A stretch of 11,248 nt of DNA from an uncultured bacterium (GCA_903896775.1 CAITZE010000440.1:1-11248), one strand, 5' to 3'; numbered from the stretch's first letter, positions 1 to 8,021 are shown. Notes: a model not told the origin generated them from the sequence alone. Translations and numbers: made by a program.

Positions 1-33
1 AACTTCTAATCACCATCTGTCATGTCGCGGCAC

Positions 34-51
34 GCTCGCTTCTTTGCGAGC
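34..51 (-). terminator. Possible hairpin terminator after the MFS exporter gene
   Basis: A perfect 6-bp inverted repeat (GCTCGC at 34-39, GCGAGC at 46-51) with a 6-base loop lies 11 bases past the stop codon of the minus-strand exporter gene. The position suits a transcription terminator. No run of T follows it on the minus strand, so an intrinsic terminator is only weakly supported. It could equally serve a gene to the left of the window. Confidence 0.3.
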
Positions 52-62
52 TTAAAGCGGCA

Positions 63-1289
63 TCAGCTGTTTGCGCGTTTCTTCGCCCGCATCAATGCGT
101 AGATCGCGACGAGTGCGGCGGCAAAGCCCGAGGCCGCACCGACACCTAAAGCCCATCGCGGTCCGTACGTGTTGGCAACCCATCCCACGATGGGCGCTCC
201 AACCGGCGTGGTGCCGAGTGCAATCGCGACGCGCAGCGCCATCACCCGTCCGCGCATGCCGGGTTCGGTGGAAAGCTGCATCAGACTGTTGGTGGAATTC
301 GTGAACGTCAGGCTGGCGATGCCGATGATGGCGAGCGCACCTGCGAACAACCAATAGGTCGGCGCGATCGCGGCCAGCGTGCAGCCGATACCGAAAACAG
401 CCGCACCATTCAGCAGCAAACCGAAGCGCGGTTTTTCCCGGCGCGCGCTCATTATAGCGCCGGCAATGGTGCCGACCGCCATGAACGACGACAGCAAGCC
501 GAAGCCGCGCGCATCGGCATGAAACACGGTCACCGCCATCGTGGAGATGAAGATCGGGAAGTTCAGCCCGAACGTTCCGATCAGCAGCAGCATGAACAAA
601 ATCGCCTTCAGCTCAGGATGGTGCCAGGCATAACGCAGGCCTTCGCTGAAGCTGCCTTTGGTGCGATGGGCTCGCGCATTCGGGCGCAGTTCGGATCTCC
701 GCAAAAACGCGAGCGAGATCAGCACCGCAAAGAACGATGCACCGTTGATCATAAAGGCCCAGCCTGTGCCGAAGCCTGCGATGATCAAGCCGCCGATCGC
801 CGGGCCGATCATGCGTGCGGAATTGAATGCCGTGGAATTGAGCGCCACCGCATTGTGCAAATCCCCGTCGCCCACAATTTCGGCCACGAAGGTTTGCCGC
901 ACCGGTGAGTCAAAAGCCGCTGCGCTCCCGAACAGAAATGCGAACACATAGACATGCCAAAGCTGGACGAGGCCGGTGACCGTCAGCACACCCAGCGCCA
1001 GCGCCAGTATCCCCATGCTCGCCTGCGTGGCGATCAGCAGCTTGCGCTGGTTGTAGTGATCGGCGGCAAAGCCGGTCCAAGGCAGCAGCAGAATCTGTGG
1101 CCCGAATTGCAGCGCCATCACCACGCCCACGGCCGAGGCATCGTGATGCGTGAGTTGGGTGAGAACCAGCCAGTCCTGGCCCGTGCGCTGCACCCATGTG
1201 CCGATGTTGGAAACGAACGCGCCGCCGATCCAGATCCGGTAGTTGTAGCTTCTGAGCGAGCGGAAAACGCCCGTGGCGGGAGCACTCAT
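63..1289 (-). CDS. Major facilitator superfamily exporter, EntS/MFS_3-like
   Basis: This encodes a 408-residue inner-membrane transporter, probably a proton-driven efflux protein with about 12 membrane segments. The first cytoplasmic loop carries the superfamily motif A signature (Gly-Phe-Ala-Ala-Asp then Arg-Lys, about residues 73-84). The second half has the repeat of this loop (Met-Arg-Gly-Arg-Val-Met-Ala-Leu). The N-terminal pattern (Arg-Ile-Trp, Gly-Thr-Trp-Val-Gln-Arg, Gln-Asp-Trp-Leu-Val) is typical of the enterobactin-exporter-like MFS_3 group, which includes EntS. The substrate cannot be read from the sequence, and no siderophore genes are nearby. I chose the ATG at 1289 because it overlaps the upstream gene's stop as ATGA, so translation is probably coupled. 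The frame stays open for another 107 codons upstream, but that stretch has no family resemblance and runs under the neighbouring gene. A GGGG six bases before the ATG is only a weak ribosome site. Confidence 0.9.
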   Translation of the reverse strand: MSAPATGVFRSLRSYNYRIWIGGAFVSNIGTWVQRTGQDWLVLTQLTHHDASAVGVVMALQFGPQILLLPWTGFAADHYNQRKLLIATQASMGILALALGVLTVTGLVQLWHVYVFAFLFGSAAAFDSPVRQTFVAEIVGDGDLHNAVALNSTAFNSARMIGPAIGGLIIAGFGTGWAFMINGASFFAVLISLAFLRRSELRPNARAHRTKGSFSEGLRYAWHHPELKAILFMLLLIGTFGLNFPIFISTMAVTVFHADARGFGLLSSFMAVGTIAGAIMSARREKPRFGLLLNGAAVFGIGCTLAAIAPTYWLFAGALAIIGIASLTFTNSTNSLMQLSTEPGMRGRVMALRVAIALGTTPVGAPIVGWVANTYGPRWALGVGAASGFAAALVAIYALMRAKKRANS

Positions 1290-1615
1290 GGATGCCCCGA
1301 TTGGTTGCCGCCATTGAAACGGCCGAAGTGTCGCGCCGAAAACAATGCGATCAAAAATGCCCCAGCGCCGAATGCGCCAGCGCCGTCCCAATCGCGGATA
1401 CCGAAACTGCCGACATGAAAGACGAGCGCATACCCAATGGCGATGTTGAATGCGCCCCACAGCACATTGACGGTCGAGGACGAGAGCCCTTGGCCCGGTG
1501 GTTTGGCGAAGGGGCTCTGAAACGGCCTGCCCATCACGCCGCTGGCAAAATGCGGAATCGCATTCGTCAGAAAGACGCCGCCGAAGAAATAGGACACATA
1601 TATAAGCCACGGCAT
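1286..1615 (-). CDS. Small conserved-looking membrane protein of unknown function
   Basis: This 109-residue protein has about three hydrophobic segments (near residues 4-22, 45-67 and 77-92), so it is probably an integral inner-membrane protein. Between the first two lies a polar loop rich in Gly, Pro, Phe and Ser (about residues 25-46), and the C-terminal tail is short and charged (His, Arg, Gly, Asn). I cannot place it in a named family. The start is well fixed: a near-perfect AAGGAGG lies seven bases before the ATG at 1615. The gene ends in a 4-bp ATGA overlap with the exporter gene, so the two are almost certainly co-transcribed and translationally coupled. It might be an accessory subunit or unrelated partner of the exporter; that is inference from position only. 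A longer frame back to 1849 exists but crosses the ettA start region and lacks support. Confidence 0.8.
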   Translation of the reverse strand: MPWLIYVSYFFGGVFLTNAIPHFASGVMGRPFQSPFAKPPGQGLSSSTVNVLWGAFNIAIGYALVFHVGSFGIRDWDGAGAFGAGAFLIALFSARHFGRFNGGNQSGHP

Positions 1616-1622
1616 GTCAGGC

Positions 1623-1629
1623 CCTCCTT
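1623..1629 (-). promoter_or_regulatory. Strong ribosome binding site deciding a start
   Basis: AAGGAGG is read on the minus strand, seven bases before the ATG of the small membrane protein gene. It is a full match to the anti-Shine-Dalgarno sequence and rules out the longer reading frame that begins further upstream. Confidence 0.85.
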
Positions 1630-1670
1630 GCTTGTATATCGCCCATAATGCGGTGAATCCGAATACACCA

Positions 1671-1694
1671 GGGGTGGCTATTGTCTCCCACCCC
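1671..1694. repeat. Perfect 7-bp inverted repeat in the ettA leader
   Basis: GGGGTGG at 1671-1677 pairs perfectly with CCACCCC at 1688-1694 across a 10-base loop. All but one of the base pairs are G-C, so the RNA hairpin would be stable. It lies about 110 bases before the ettA start. It could be an operator, a leader hairpin or a degraded terminator; no T-run follows on either strand. Confidence 0.45.
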
Positions 1695-1805
1695 GAGGAT
1701 GAACGTCTAACCTTCGGTTCCAGGCATTTTGGGCCTCGGTTGCCCCACCGCGTGGCTTTCGCTAAAACCGCGCGCTTCTCAACATGCTTCTGGGAGTTCC
1801 CCCGA

Positions 1806-3461
<1,656 letters not shown>

Positions 3462-3469
3462 CGATTGCG

Positions 3470-4054
3470 ATGGTCGGTTCCATTATCTGCTTTGTGGATA
3501 TTGAAACCGACGGCCCCCTCATTGGCGTCAACGCCATGCGCAGCTTTGCCGCTGTGGCCTTGGACGATGCTGCAGCCGAAGTCGGCAGCTACAACTGCAA
3601 TTTGAGTCCCTTTGATGGCGCACAGGTCGACCCAAAGACCGAAGCCTGGTGGCGGACGCAGCCCGAAGCTTGGGCAAACATTACACGAGATCCGAAACCG
3701 TCAGCCCTTGGCATGGCAGCCTTTGCTGCCTGGGTTCGTACGTTGCCCGCACCACGTCTTTACGCGGCCTATCCCTTGATCTTCGACGGTCCCTGGATCG
3801 ATTGGTATCTGCGTCGCTTCACTGATGCCACGCTGTGCGATCCGTTTCGCCCCGGTGCGCTATTTTCCGGGACTGGCATCGACGTGCCGACGTATGTGCA
3901 GACGGTCTTAAGGCTGTCGCATTCCTTGAGCCGGAAAGATTATCCCGCTGAAATCCTCACAACTTCAGTACGCCTGCACGATCCCTTAAGTGATGCGCGC
4001 GGACACGCTGCCTTATATTTTGCAGCGCGAAAGCAGGCGGCAGAGAGAGGCTAA
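3470..4054 (+). CDS. Putative DEDDh-type 3'-5' exonuclease
   Basis: This 194-residue protein looks like a small stand-alone member of the RNase T/DnaQ exonuclease fold. The evidence is an N-terminal Asp-Ile-Glu-Thr-Asp-Gly (Asp10, Glu12) after a hydrophobic strand, a middle Phe-Asp (Asp106) followed by Trp-Ile-Asp-Trp-Tyr-Leu, and a C-terminal His170-Asp-Pro-Leu-Ser-Asp175. Together these give the D-E-D-D set with the histidine of the DEDDh subgroup. The Pro-Lys-Thr-Glu-Ala-Trp-Trp segment (residues 55-61) resembles Rv2179c/DexA-like exonucleases, which have a similar Trp-Trp. Family membership is therefore likely, but the substrate (RNA or DNA) is unknown. The ATG lies eight bases after the ettA stop with no good ribosome site of its own, suggesting read-on from ettA. 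The middle Asp assignment is the weakest, since Asp111 is an alternative. Confidence 0.75.
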   Translation: MVGSIICFVDIETDGPLIGVNAMRSFAAVALDDAAAEVGSYNCNLSPFDGAQVDPKTEAWWRTQPEAWANITRDPKPSALGMAAFAAWVRTLPAPRLYAAYPLIFDGPWIDWYLRRFTDATLCDPFRPGALFSGTGIDVPTYVQTVLRLSHSLSRKDYPAEILTTSVRLHDPLSDARGHAALYFAARKQAAERG

Positions 4055-4056
4055 TT

Positions 4057-4069
4057 CGTACTAGGTACG
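4057..4069. repeat. Small inverted repeat after the exonuclease gene
   Basis: CGTAC and GTACG form a perfect 5-bp stem with a 3-base loop, two bases past the stop codon of the exonuclease-like gene. A pyrimidine-rich stretch (ATTTCCCTTCTTCC) follows. It could act as a weak terminator between that gene and the CapA-family gene, but the stem is short and there is no clean T-run. Confidence 0.25.
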
Positions 4070-4133
4070 GATTTCCCTTCTTCCCCGCCTTCCAGAGTGA
4101 AAGAATACGTCTATCGCGCCGATCATCGTTCCT

Positions 4134-4143
4134 GGGGAGGAAG
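4134..4143 (+). promoter_or_regulatory. Strong ribosome binding site of the CapA-family gene
   Basis: GGGGAGGAAG places GGAGG five bases before the ATG at 4146. It fixes the start just before the signal peptide. It also argues that this gene is translated independently of the upstream ettA-exonuclease pair. Confidence 0.75.
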
Positions 4144-4145
4144 CC

Positions 4146-5750
4146 ATGTCGAACCGCACATCGCTGAAGCTTGCACTGTTCGCAGGCGTTGCCGCCGTCA
4201 CATGCGTTCTAACGTCCGAGCTCGGCGCCAGTGCCCAAGACATTCCTCCGGGCACACCCAACGTCGCAGCGCCCCTTACTGGATTACGTGCGCGCGACCC
4301 CGCCAAATTCGACAGTGACTTGCGCGCGCTTCGGGCCAAAGAACTCAGTACGCCCAAACTGAAGGGCCCGTTCAAGATTGTCGTGGCGGGGGACATCATC
4401 GAGACCTATCCCTTTGCGCAGCTCTCCGATCCCACCATTCAAGCAGTTTTCAAAATTATCCATAGCGGCGATGTCGCGGTCGCAAACATGGAATCTAATG
4501 CGCGGGACTTTAATGCCGCCGAGAGTGAAATCGGTGGTCTGGAAGGCCCGAAGGAAATCGCGGCAGATGTGCGTGCCCAAGGGTGGACCTTGCTGCAGCG
4601 CGCGAGCAATCATGCCACCGACCAGGGCACGGTCCCGATGTTGGAGAATCTGAAGACCTTCCGCGAGGCGGGCATTCAGGTCGCGGGGTCGGGACGTAAT
4701 CTGCAAGAAGCCCGCGCGCCACAATTTGTTCAAACGCCCAAAGGGCGTGTGGGTCTTGTAGGGTCTTTCGGCGGTGTGGTGACGGCGCACCAGGGCGCCC
4801 CCTCGCAACAAGGATCAGAAACCGACACGTCACCGGTTCAGATCGCAACCTACCAAGTGGGATTCACCGGCGGCATTCCAGGCGTCAATCCGCTGCGCCT
4901 GACCAAGTTCAATCTCGTCAGCGAAGATGAGTTGGCCGCCGTTTATAAAATGGTGGGCCTCGACGCCGCCTATCTGCGGCCAGGAAATCAGCCGCGCGCT
5001 TTCGATCCAAAAGCGCCGGTCAACTTCCGCGGCACTTGGTTTAAAGCGACGGCGGAGAAGGCGCGCGGGCTAACTAGCTACGACATGTACGCTGATGACT
5101 ACGGCCAGATCATGAAGAGCGTGCGCGAAGGCAAAGAGTCCGCCCAGTTGATGATCTTGGCGATGCACTGCCATGAAGGTCCAGGTGGAAACGGCGAGGA
5201 TGGTCTCGCGCCGCCGGATTTCCTGATCCAATACGCCCGGGCTGCCATCGACAATGGCGCCGATATGTTCGCCGGCACCGGGCCGCATCCCATTCGCGGC
5301 ATCGAGATCTACAAGGGCAAGCCGATCTTCTACGGCCTTGGCAGCTATTCTTACATGCTGAATCAAACCCCGGCAGGTTACGATCGGTTTCGCGATAACC
5401 AGCAAGACCCGCTGACCAGCGAGTTCACCGACCGCGAGCTGACCTGGGCTGGCTGGCCGGAGAACCGCGACATCATGGACGGTAAGCCCATGGACATCGA
5501 GCAAGAGGAATCCATTCTCAGCGAAGCTATCTACCAGGATGGTAAGTTGGTGGAGATCGACGTCACGCCGCTTGATCTCGGCAACGGCAAGTCGATGTCG
5601 GAGTTGGGTATCCCGCATGTGGCGACTGGGACCATTGCCAAGGATATTTTGATGCGCCTGCAACGGCTTTCAAAACCGCTGGGTACGACGGTCACTATTA
5701 AGGGTGATATCGGAATTATCCACGTAAGCGCGAGCGGCCAATCGCAATAG
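4146..5750 (+). CDS. Secreted CapA/PGA_cap-family protein (metallophosphatase-like fold)
   Basis: The 534-residue product resembles the CapA/PGA_cap family, named after a poly-gamma-glutamate capsule protein and built on a calcineurin-like phosphatase fold. Residues 1-30 form a signal peptide (Lys at 8, hydrophobic core 9-22, Ala-Ser-Ala before Gln31), so it is probably periplasmic. Family landmarks run in order: Gly82-Asp83 after a beta strand; Gly-Asp-Val-Ala-Val-Ala-Asn-Met-Glu at 108-116; Ser-Asn-His-Ala-Thr-Asp-Gln-Gly at 154-161; Met-His-Cys-His-Glu-Gly at 340-345; Gly-Pro-His-Pro at 379-382; and Tyr-Gly-Leu-Gly-Ser at 396-400. Between about residues 211 and 330 lies a stretch longer than the usual domain, probably an insertion. 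Real substrates of most family members are unknown. No capsule or polyglutamate genes are in the window, so a capsule role is not supported. The gene's last 35 bp overlap the opposite-strand P460 gene. Confidence 0.85.
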   Translation: MSNRTSLKLALFAGVAAVTCVLTSELGASAQDIPPGTPNVAAPLTGLRARDPAKFDSDLRALRAKELSTPKLKGPFKIVVAGDIIETYPFAQLSDPTIQAVFKIIHSGDVAVANMESNARDFNAAESEIGGLEGPKEIAADVRAQGWTLLQRASNHATDQGTVPMLENLKTFREAGIQVAGSGRNLQEARAPQFVQTPKGRVGLVGSFGGVVTAHQGAPSQQGSETDTSPVQIATYQVGFTGGIPGVNPLRLTKFNLVSEDELAAVYKMVGLDAAYLRPGNQPRAFDPKAPVNFRGTWFKATAEKARGLTSYDMYADDYGQIMKSVREGKESAQLMILAMHCHEGPGGNGEDGLAPPDFLIQYARAAIDNGADMFAGTGPHPIRGIEIYKGKPIFYGLGSYSYMLNQTPAGYDRFRDNQQDPLTSEFTDRELTWAGWPENRDIMDGKPMDIEQEESILSEAIYQDGKLVEIDVTPLDLGNGKSMSELGIPHVATGTIAKDILMRLQRLSKPLGTTVTIKGDIGIIHVSASGQSQ

Positions 5751-6276
5751 CGGGGTAGAACTGCACGAAGGTCGTATCCACCGCGCCGTGATCGCCATGG
5801 CAGGAATAGCAGCTGGCGGTTGTCGGAAAGAATCGCGCGGGTCCACTACCGCCGTTGCCGAAGAAGCCCCACTTGCCGGGAAACTTGGCTTCGTCTTTGA
5901 CGTGAAACTCTAAGCTCACGACTGCGGTTTGGTATTTGCCGCTTTTGCTGATGGAGCCGGCGGAAGCCGTGTCGCGGTTTTCTTTCACCATGATCGTCTT
6001 ATCGGGCCAGGTACCGGTTTTGACGAACACATCGTAAGCAGCGGGGTCCACAAACACGTTATCAAGCTGGGAATGATCGCTGGGCGGCGCGCCAGGCACA
6101 GGCGCGTTGTAATTGAGATCAAGACTTGAGGTGAGAAACACCCACTGCCGATAATTCTCCGGCGGTATCAACCGACCCTCGGCGCTGTACTCGATCTTTT
6201 GCGAATCGGCGGCGGTCGCTGCCAGCGGTAGCGCACCGACCGTTAACGCCATGACGAATGTCCGAAGATTTTTCAT
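5716..6276 (-). CDS. Cytochrome P460-family periplasmic c-type haem protein
   Basis: The 186-residue product starts with a signal peptide (Lys3, Arg5, hydrophobic core 7-20, Ala-Thr-Ala-Ala near 20-23), so it is probably exported. One haem c attachment motif, Cys156-Tyr-Ser-Cys159-His160, lies near the C-terminus, followed by Val-Asp-Thr-Thr-Phe-Val-Gln-Phe-Tyr-Pro. This C-terminal layout, together with Asp-x-Phe-Val-Lys-Thr-Gly-Thr-Trp-Pro-Asp (about 82-92), is typical of the P460 family. Characterised relatives oxidise hydroxylamine (Nitrosomonas P460, with a Lys-haem cross-link) or bind NO (cytochrome c'-beta). I cannot tell which residue, if any, would form the cross-link here, so the activity is open. 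The ATG at 6276 is chosen because GGGGAGG lies six bases upstream and the signal peptide begins there. A 19-codon upstream extension has no support. The 3' end overlaps the CapA-family gene tail to tail. Confidence 0.88.
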   Translation of the reverse strand: MKNLRTFVMALTVGALPLAATAADSQKIEYSAEGRLIPPENYRQWVFLTSSLDLNYNAPVPGAPPSDHSQLDNVFVDPAAYDVFVKTGTWPDKTIMVKENRDTASAGSISKSGKYQTAVVSLEFHVKDEAKFPGKWGFFGNGGSGPARFFPTTASCYSCHGDHGAVDTTFVQFYPAIAIGRSRLRG

Positions 6277-6282
6277 ATGCAG

Positions 6283-6289
6283 CCTCCCC
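6283..6289 (-). promoter_or_regulatory. Ribosome binding site deciding the P460 start
   Basis: GGGGAGG is read on the minus strand, six bases before the ATG at 6276. It selects the start that gives a normal signal peptide over the start 19 codons upstream. Confidence 0.75.
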
Positions 6290-6300
6290 GCTACAGATGA

Positions 6301-6331
6301 GCTTAGGATGCGCCCTTCGTGCTTAGGTTGC
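6301..6331. repeat. Two 11-bp direct repeats, 20-bp period, upstream of the P460 gene
   Basis: GCTTAGGATGC (6301-6311) and GCTTAGGTTGC (6321-6331) differ at one base and start exactly 20 bp apart, about two helical turns. They lie 25-55 bases before the P460 start codon, between its ribosome site and the upstream dehydrogenase gene. Same-face spacing of this kind is common for dimeric or cooperative regulator sites. No regulator gene is nearby and no promoter hexamers could be placed with confidence, so the operator role is inference. Confidence 0.5.
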
Positions 6332-6386
6332 AATGACCGCTAAGAATAGCTTTTCATAGATTTTCGCTTATGCGCAGCTGTCTCGT

Positions 6387-7304
6387 TTACGCCGGCATCA
6401 CGTCCAGCTTGTCGCCGATGCGCTTGCCGGGGTTGAGGTGCTCTAACTCCAGCAGCAAAGCACTGTGATCGCACTTCTCGAAACCGGAGGCCGCCAGGTC
6501 TTCGTACAAGCCGGCGACGGTCTCGGAGATCGGCAAGCGCAGGCCCGCGCCATCGGCGGCAGACAGAATTGCGCGTAAGTCTTTCACATGCATTTTCACT
6601 TGCGCGCCCGGAAGCCAGCTGCGGTCCAGCATGCGCTGGCCGTGCTGCTTCATGATCGGGCTGTCTGCAAAACCGCCGGTCAGTGCTTCGCGTACTTTGG
6701 CGGGATCAGCGCCGGCATTGGCGGCCAGCAATAAGGCTTCGGCGACGGCACCGATGGTCACAGCGACGATGGCTTGGTTGGCGAGCTTCGCGACTTGGCC
6801 TGTGCCTGTGGGGCCCACCAGCGTGGCGCAGCCCAGAGCCTCAAAAATGGGCCGCGCGCGCTCGAATGTTTCTTCCGTGCCGCCAGCCATAATGGCGAGG
6901 GTTCCGGCTTCCGCACCTTTGGTGCCGCCAGAGACCGGCGCGTCGAGATAGGCGACACCCTTGGCGCTAAGTTGCGCCGCGTGATCGCGGGCAACAGCGG
7001 GTGTAATGGAACTCATGTCGATGACGAGCGCGCCGGATTTAATAGCCTTGAGTGCGCCACCATCGATCAGCACGTCCGTGACCGCTTGGCCGTCGAACAG
7101 CATGGTGATCACGACATCGGCGCCCTGCACGGCTTCGGCGGGCGTCGCAGCTATACGAGCGCCTTTCGCGGCAAGGCCGGCGGTTTTATCGGTGGAACGA
7201 TTCCAGGCCGTAAGGGGAAAACCAGCCGCCATGATGCGCGCCGCCATATGCGCGCCCATGAGGCCAATGCCGAGGAACGCGACGGATGTTTTGGCTGATG
7301 TCAT
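6387..7304 (-). CDS. NAD(P)-dependent 3-hydroxyisobutyrate dehydrogenase-family oxidoreductase
   Basis: This 305-residue soluble enzyme belongs to the beta-hydroxyacid dehydrogenase family, which includes 3-hydroxyisobutyrate dehydrogenase, tartronate semialdehyde reductase and glyoxylate/succinic semialdehyde reductases. The N-terminal Rossmann fold has Gly12-Ile-Gly14-Leu-Met-Gly17. The Asn35-Arg36-Ser37 that follows the second strand suggests NADP(H) preference. The substrate signature Asp-Ala-Pro-Val-Ser-Gly-Gly is at 121-127. The catalytic Lys173 sits in Gly-Gln-Val-Ala-Lys-Leu-Ala-Asn with Asn176. Length and all key residues look complete. The exact substrate cannot be decided. The ATG at 7304 begins just before the Rossmann strand; a TTG ten codons upstream falls within a short tandem repeat and is less likely. 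The gene lies 45 bp downstream of mlaC on the same strand and is probably read with it, though no functional link to lipid transport is evident. Confidence 0.92.
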   Translation of the reverse strand: MTSAKTSVAFLGIGLMGAHMAARIMAAGFPLTAWNRSTDKTAGLAAKGARIAATPAEAVQGADVVITMLFDGQAVTDVLIDGGALKAIKSGALVIDMSSITPAVARDHAAQLSAKGVAYLDAPVSGGTKGAEAGTLAIMAGGTEETFERARPIFEALGCATLVGPTGTGQVAKLANQAIVAVTIGAVAEALLLAANAGADPAKVREALTGGFADSPIMKQHGQRMLDRSWLPGAQVKMHVKDLRAILSAADGAGLRLPISETVAGLYEDLAASGFEKCDHSALLLELEHLNPGKRIGDKLDVMPA

Positions 7305-7309
7305 ATGCA

Positions 7310-7337
7310 GCGTCCCAAGGCTACTGCGTCCCAAGGC
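7310..7337. repeat. Perfect 12-bp tandem direct repeat before the dehydrogenase gene
   Basis: GCGTCCCAAGGC occurs at 7310-7321 and again at 7326-7337, a 16-bp period with a 4-base spacer. It fills most of the 45-bp gap between mlaC and the dehydrogenase gene, ending six bases before the dehydrogenase start codon. It may be a small slippage duplication that also copied the weak GGGA ribosome site, or a regulator site. Confidence 0.6.
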
Positions 7338-7349
7338 GACGACGCGGTT

Positions 7350-8021
7350 TTATTTCTTCTGCTGGGCTTTCAGGTCGGCGACCTGCTTATCCATCTGGTC
7401 CAGAAGGCCGGTGAAGCTGCCGGTTTGGCTAATGATGGTGGAGTAATCCTGGCGATAAGTGATCGCCATACTGACGCCCTCGATCACGATGTCGAGCACC
7501 TTGTAGCCTTCGGGGCGCTTCTTCAGACGCCAATCGACGCCAAAGTGCGAGTTGTTGTTGCCGATGATGGTGGACTTCACGAGCGTGCCGTCATCGCCGT
7601 CAGGCTGCTGGCTGACAACTTTCAGCGTCTGTCCGTTATATTCCGAGAAGCGGCGCGACCAGGTGTAAACCACCACGTCTTCGAACAATTTGGTGAAGCG
7701 GTCCTGTTCGGCAGGCGAAGCGGCTTTCCAATAGCGCGTCAGCACAAAGCGGCCGATGCCGGGCAGGTCGAAGTAAGTCTTGAACATCGCGCGGAAGCGT
7801 TCCGACTTTTCAGCTTCCGGGATCGGCGCGGCCAGAATATCGTTGATGCCCTTCTGCGCGAAGCTGCCGACAAAGAGGGCGGCATCGGTCTTGGCCTCTT
7901 CGGCCATGGCCGGGCTCCAGGACTCAGCCATCACCGGTGCGCCGAGGCCCCAGAGGGCGATCAGGCAGAAGGCGAAGGGACGCAGGAATTGGTGGATCTG
8001 GGAGATTGCGCGCGTGGTCAT
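7350..8021 (-). CDS. mlaC: MlaC/Ttg2D-family periplasmic phospholipid-binding protein
   Basis: This 223-residue protein belongs to the MlaC (Ttg2D, toluene-tolerance) family, which also includes the hopanoid-cluster protein HpnM. MlaC carries phospholipid across the periplasm between the MlaA complex in the outer membrane and the MlaFED transporter in the inner membrane. A signal peptide is clear (Arg4 and Arg14, hydrophobic core 15-28, Val-Met-Ala before Glu33). Family features include Phe-Asp-Leu-Pro-Gly-Ile-Gly-Arg-Phe-Val-Leu (about 84-94), Phe-x-Lys-Leu-Phe-Glu (109-114), and Asp-Ile-Val-Ile-Glu-Gly-Val-Ser-Met (177-185) then Tyr189-Arg190. The C-terminus is a charged, Gln/Lys-rich helix. 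The ATG at 8021 has AAAGG seven bases upstream. It follows mlaA by 94 bp on the same strand, so the pair probably forms a unit. HpnM is an alternative label if hopanoid genes lie outside the window. Confidence 0.9.
   Translation of the reverse strand: MTTRAISQIHQFLRPFAFCLIALWGLGAPVMAESWSPAMAEEAKTDAALFVGSFAQKGINDILAAPIPEAEKSERFRAMFKTYFDLPGIGRFVLTRYWKAASPAEQDRFTKLFEDVVVYTWSRRFSEYNGQTLKVVSQQPDGDDGTLVKSTIIGNNNSHFGVDWRLKKRPEGYKVLDIVIEGVSMAITYRQDYSTIISQTGSFTGLLDQMDKQVADLKAQQKK

Larger units (their letters stand above)
1616..1805. other. Divergent spacer and ettA leader region
   Basis: This 190-bp gap separates the minus-strand membrane-protein/exporter pair from the plus-strand ettA gene, so promoters for both must lie here or inside the genes. 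I could not find a convincing -35/-10 pair on either strand. The gap is rich in short inverted repeats: the 7-bp repeat at 1671-1694, and an AACC-TTC-GGTT stem near 1710-1720. The ettA frame is open through most of it, but the encoded residues do not resemble the family. Confidence 0.5.

Noticed and set aside
1290..1610. A 107-codon upstream extension of the exporter reading frame
   Set aside because: It runs under the small membrane protein gene in another frame, is rich in Arg and Cys unlike an MFS N-terminus, and the ATGA overlap start is well supported.
1614..1805. A 64-codon upstream extension of the ettA frame
   Set aside because: The residues do not resemble the family, and the length from the ATG at 1806 (551) already matches EttA.
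6339..6354. GCTA-AGAA-TAGC stem followed by TTTT on the plus strand, a possible terminator
   Set aside because: The stem is only 4 bp with weak pairs and no plus-strand gene ends nearby.
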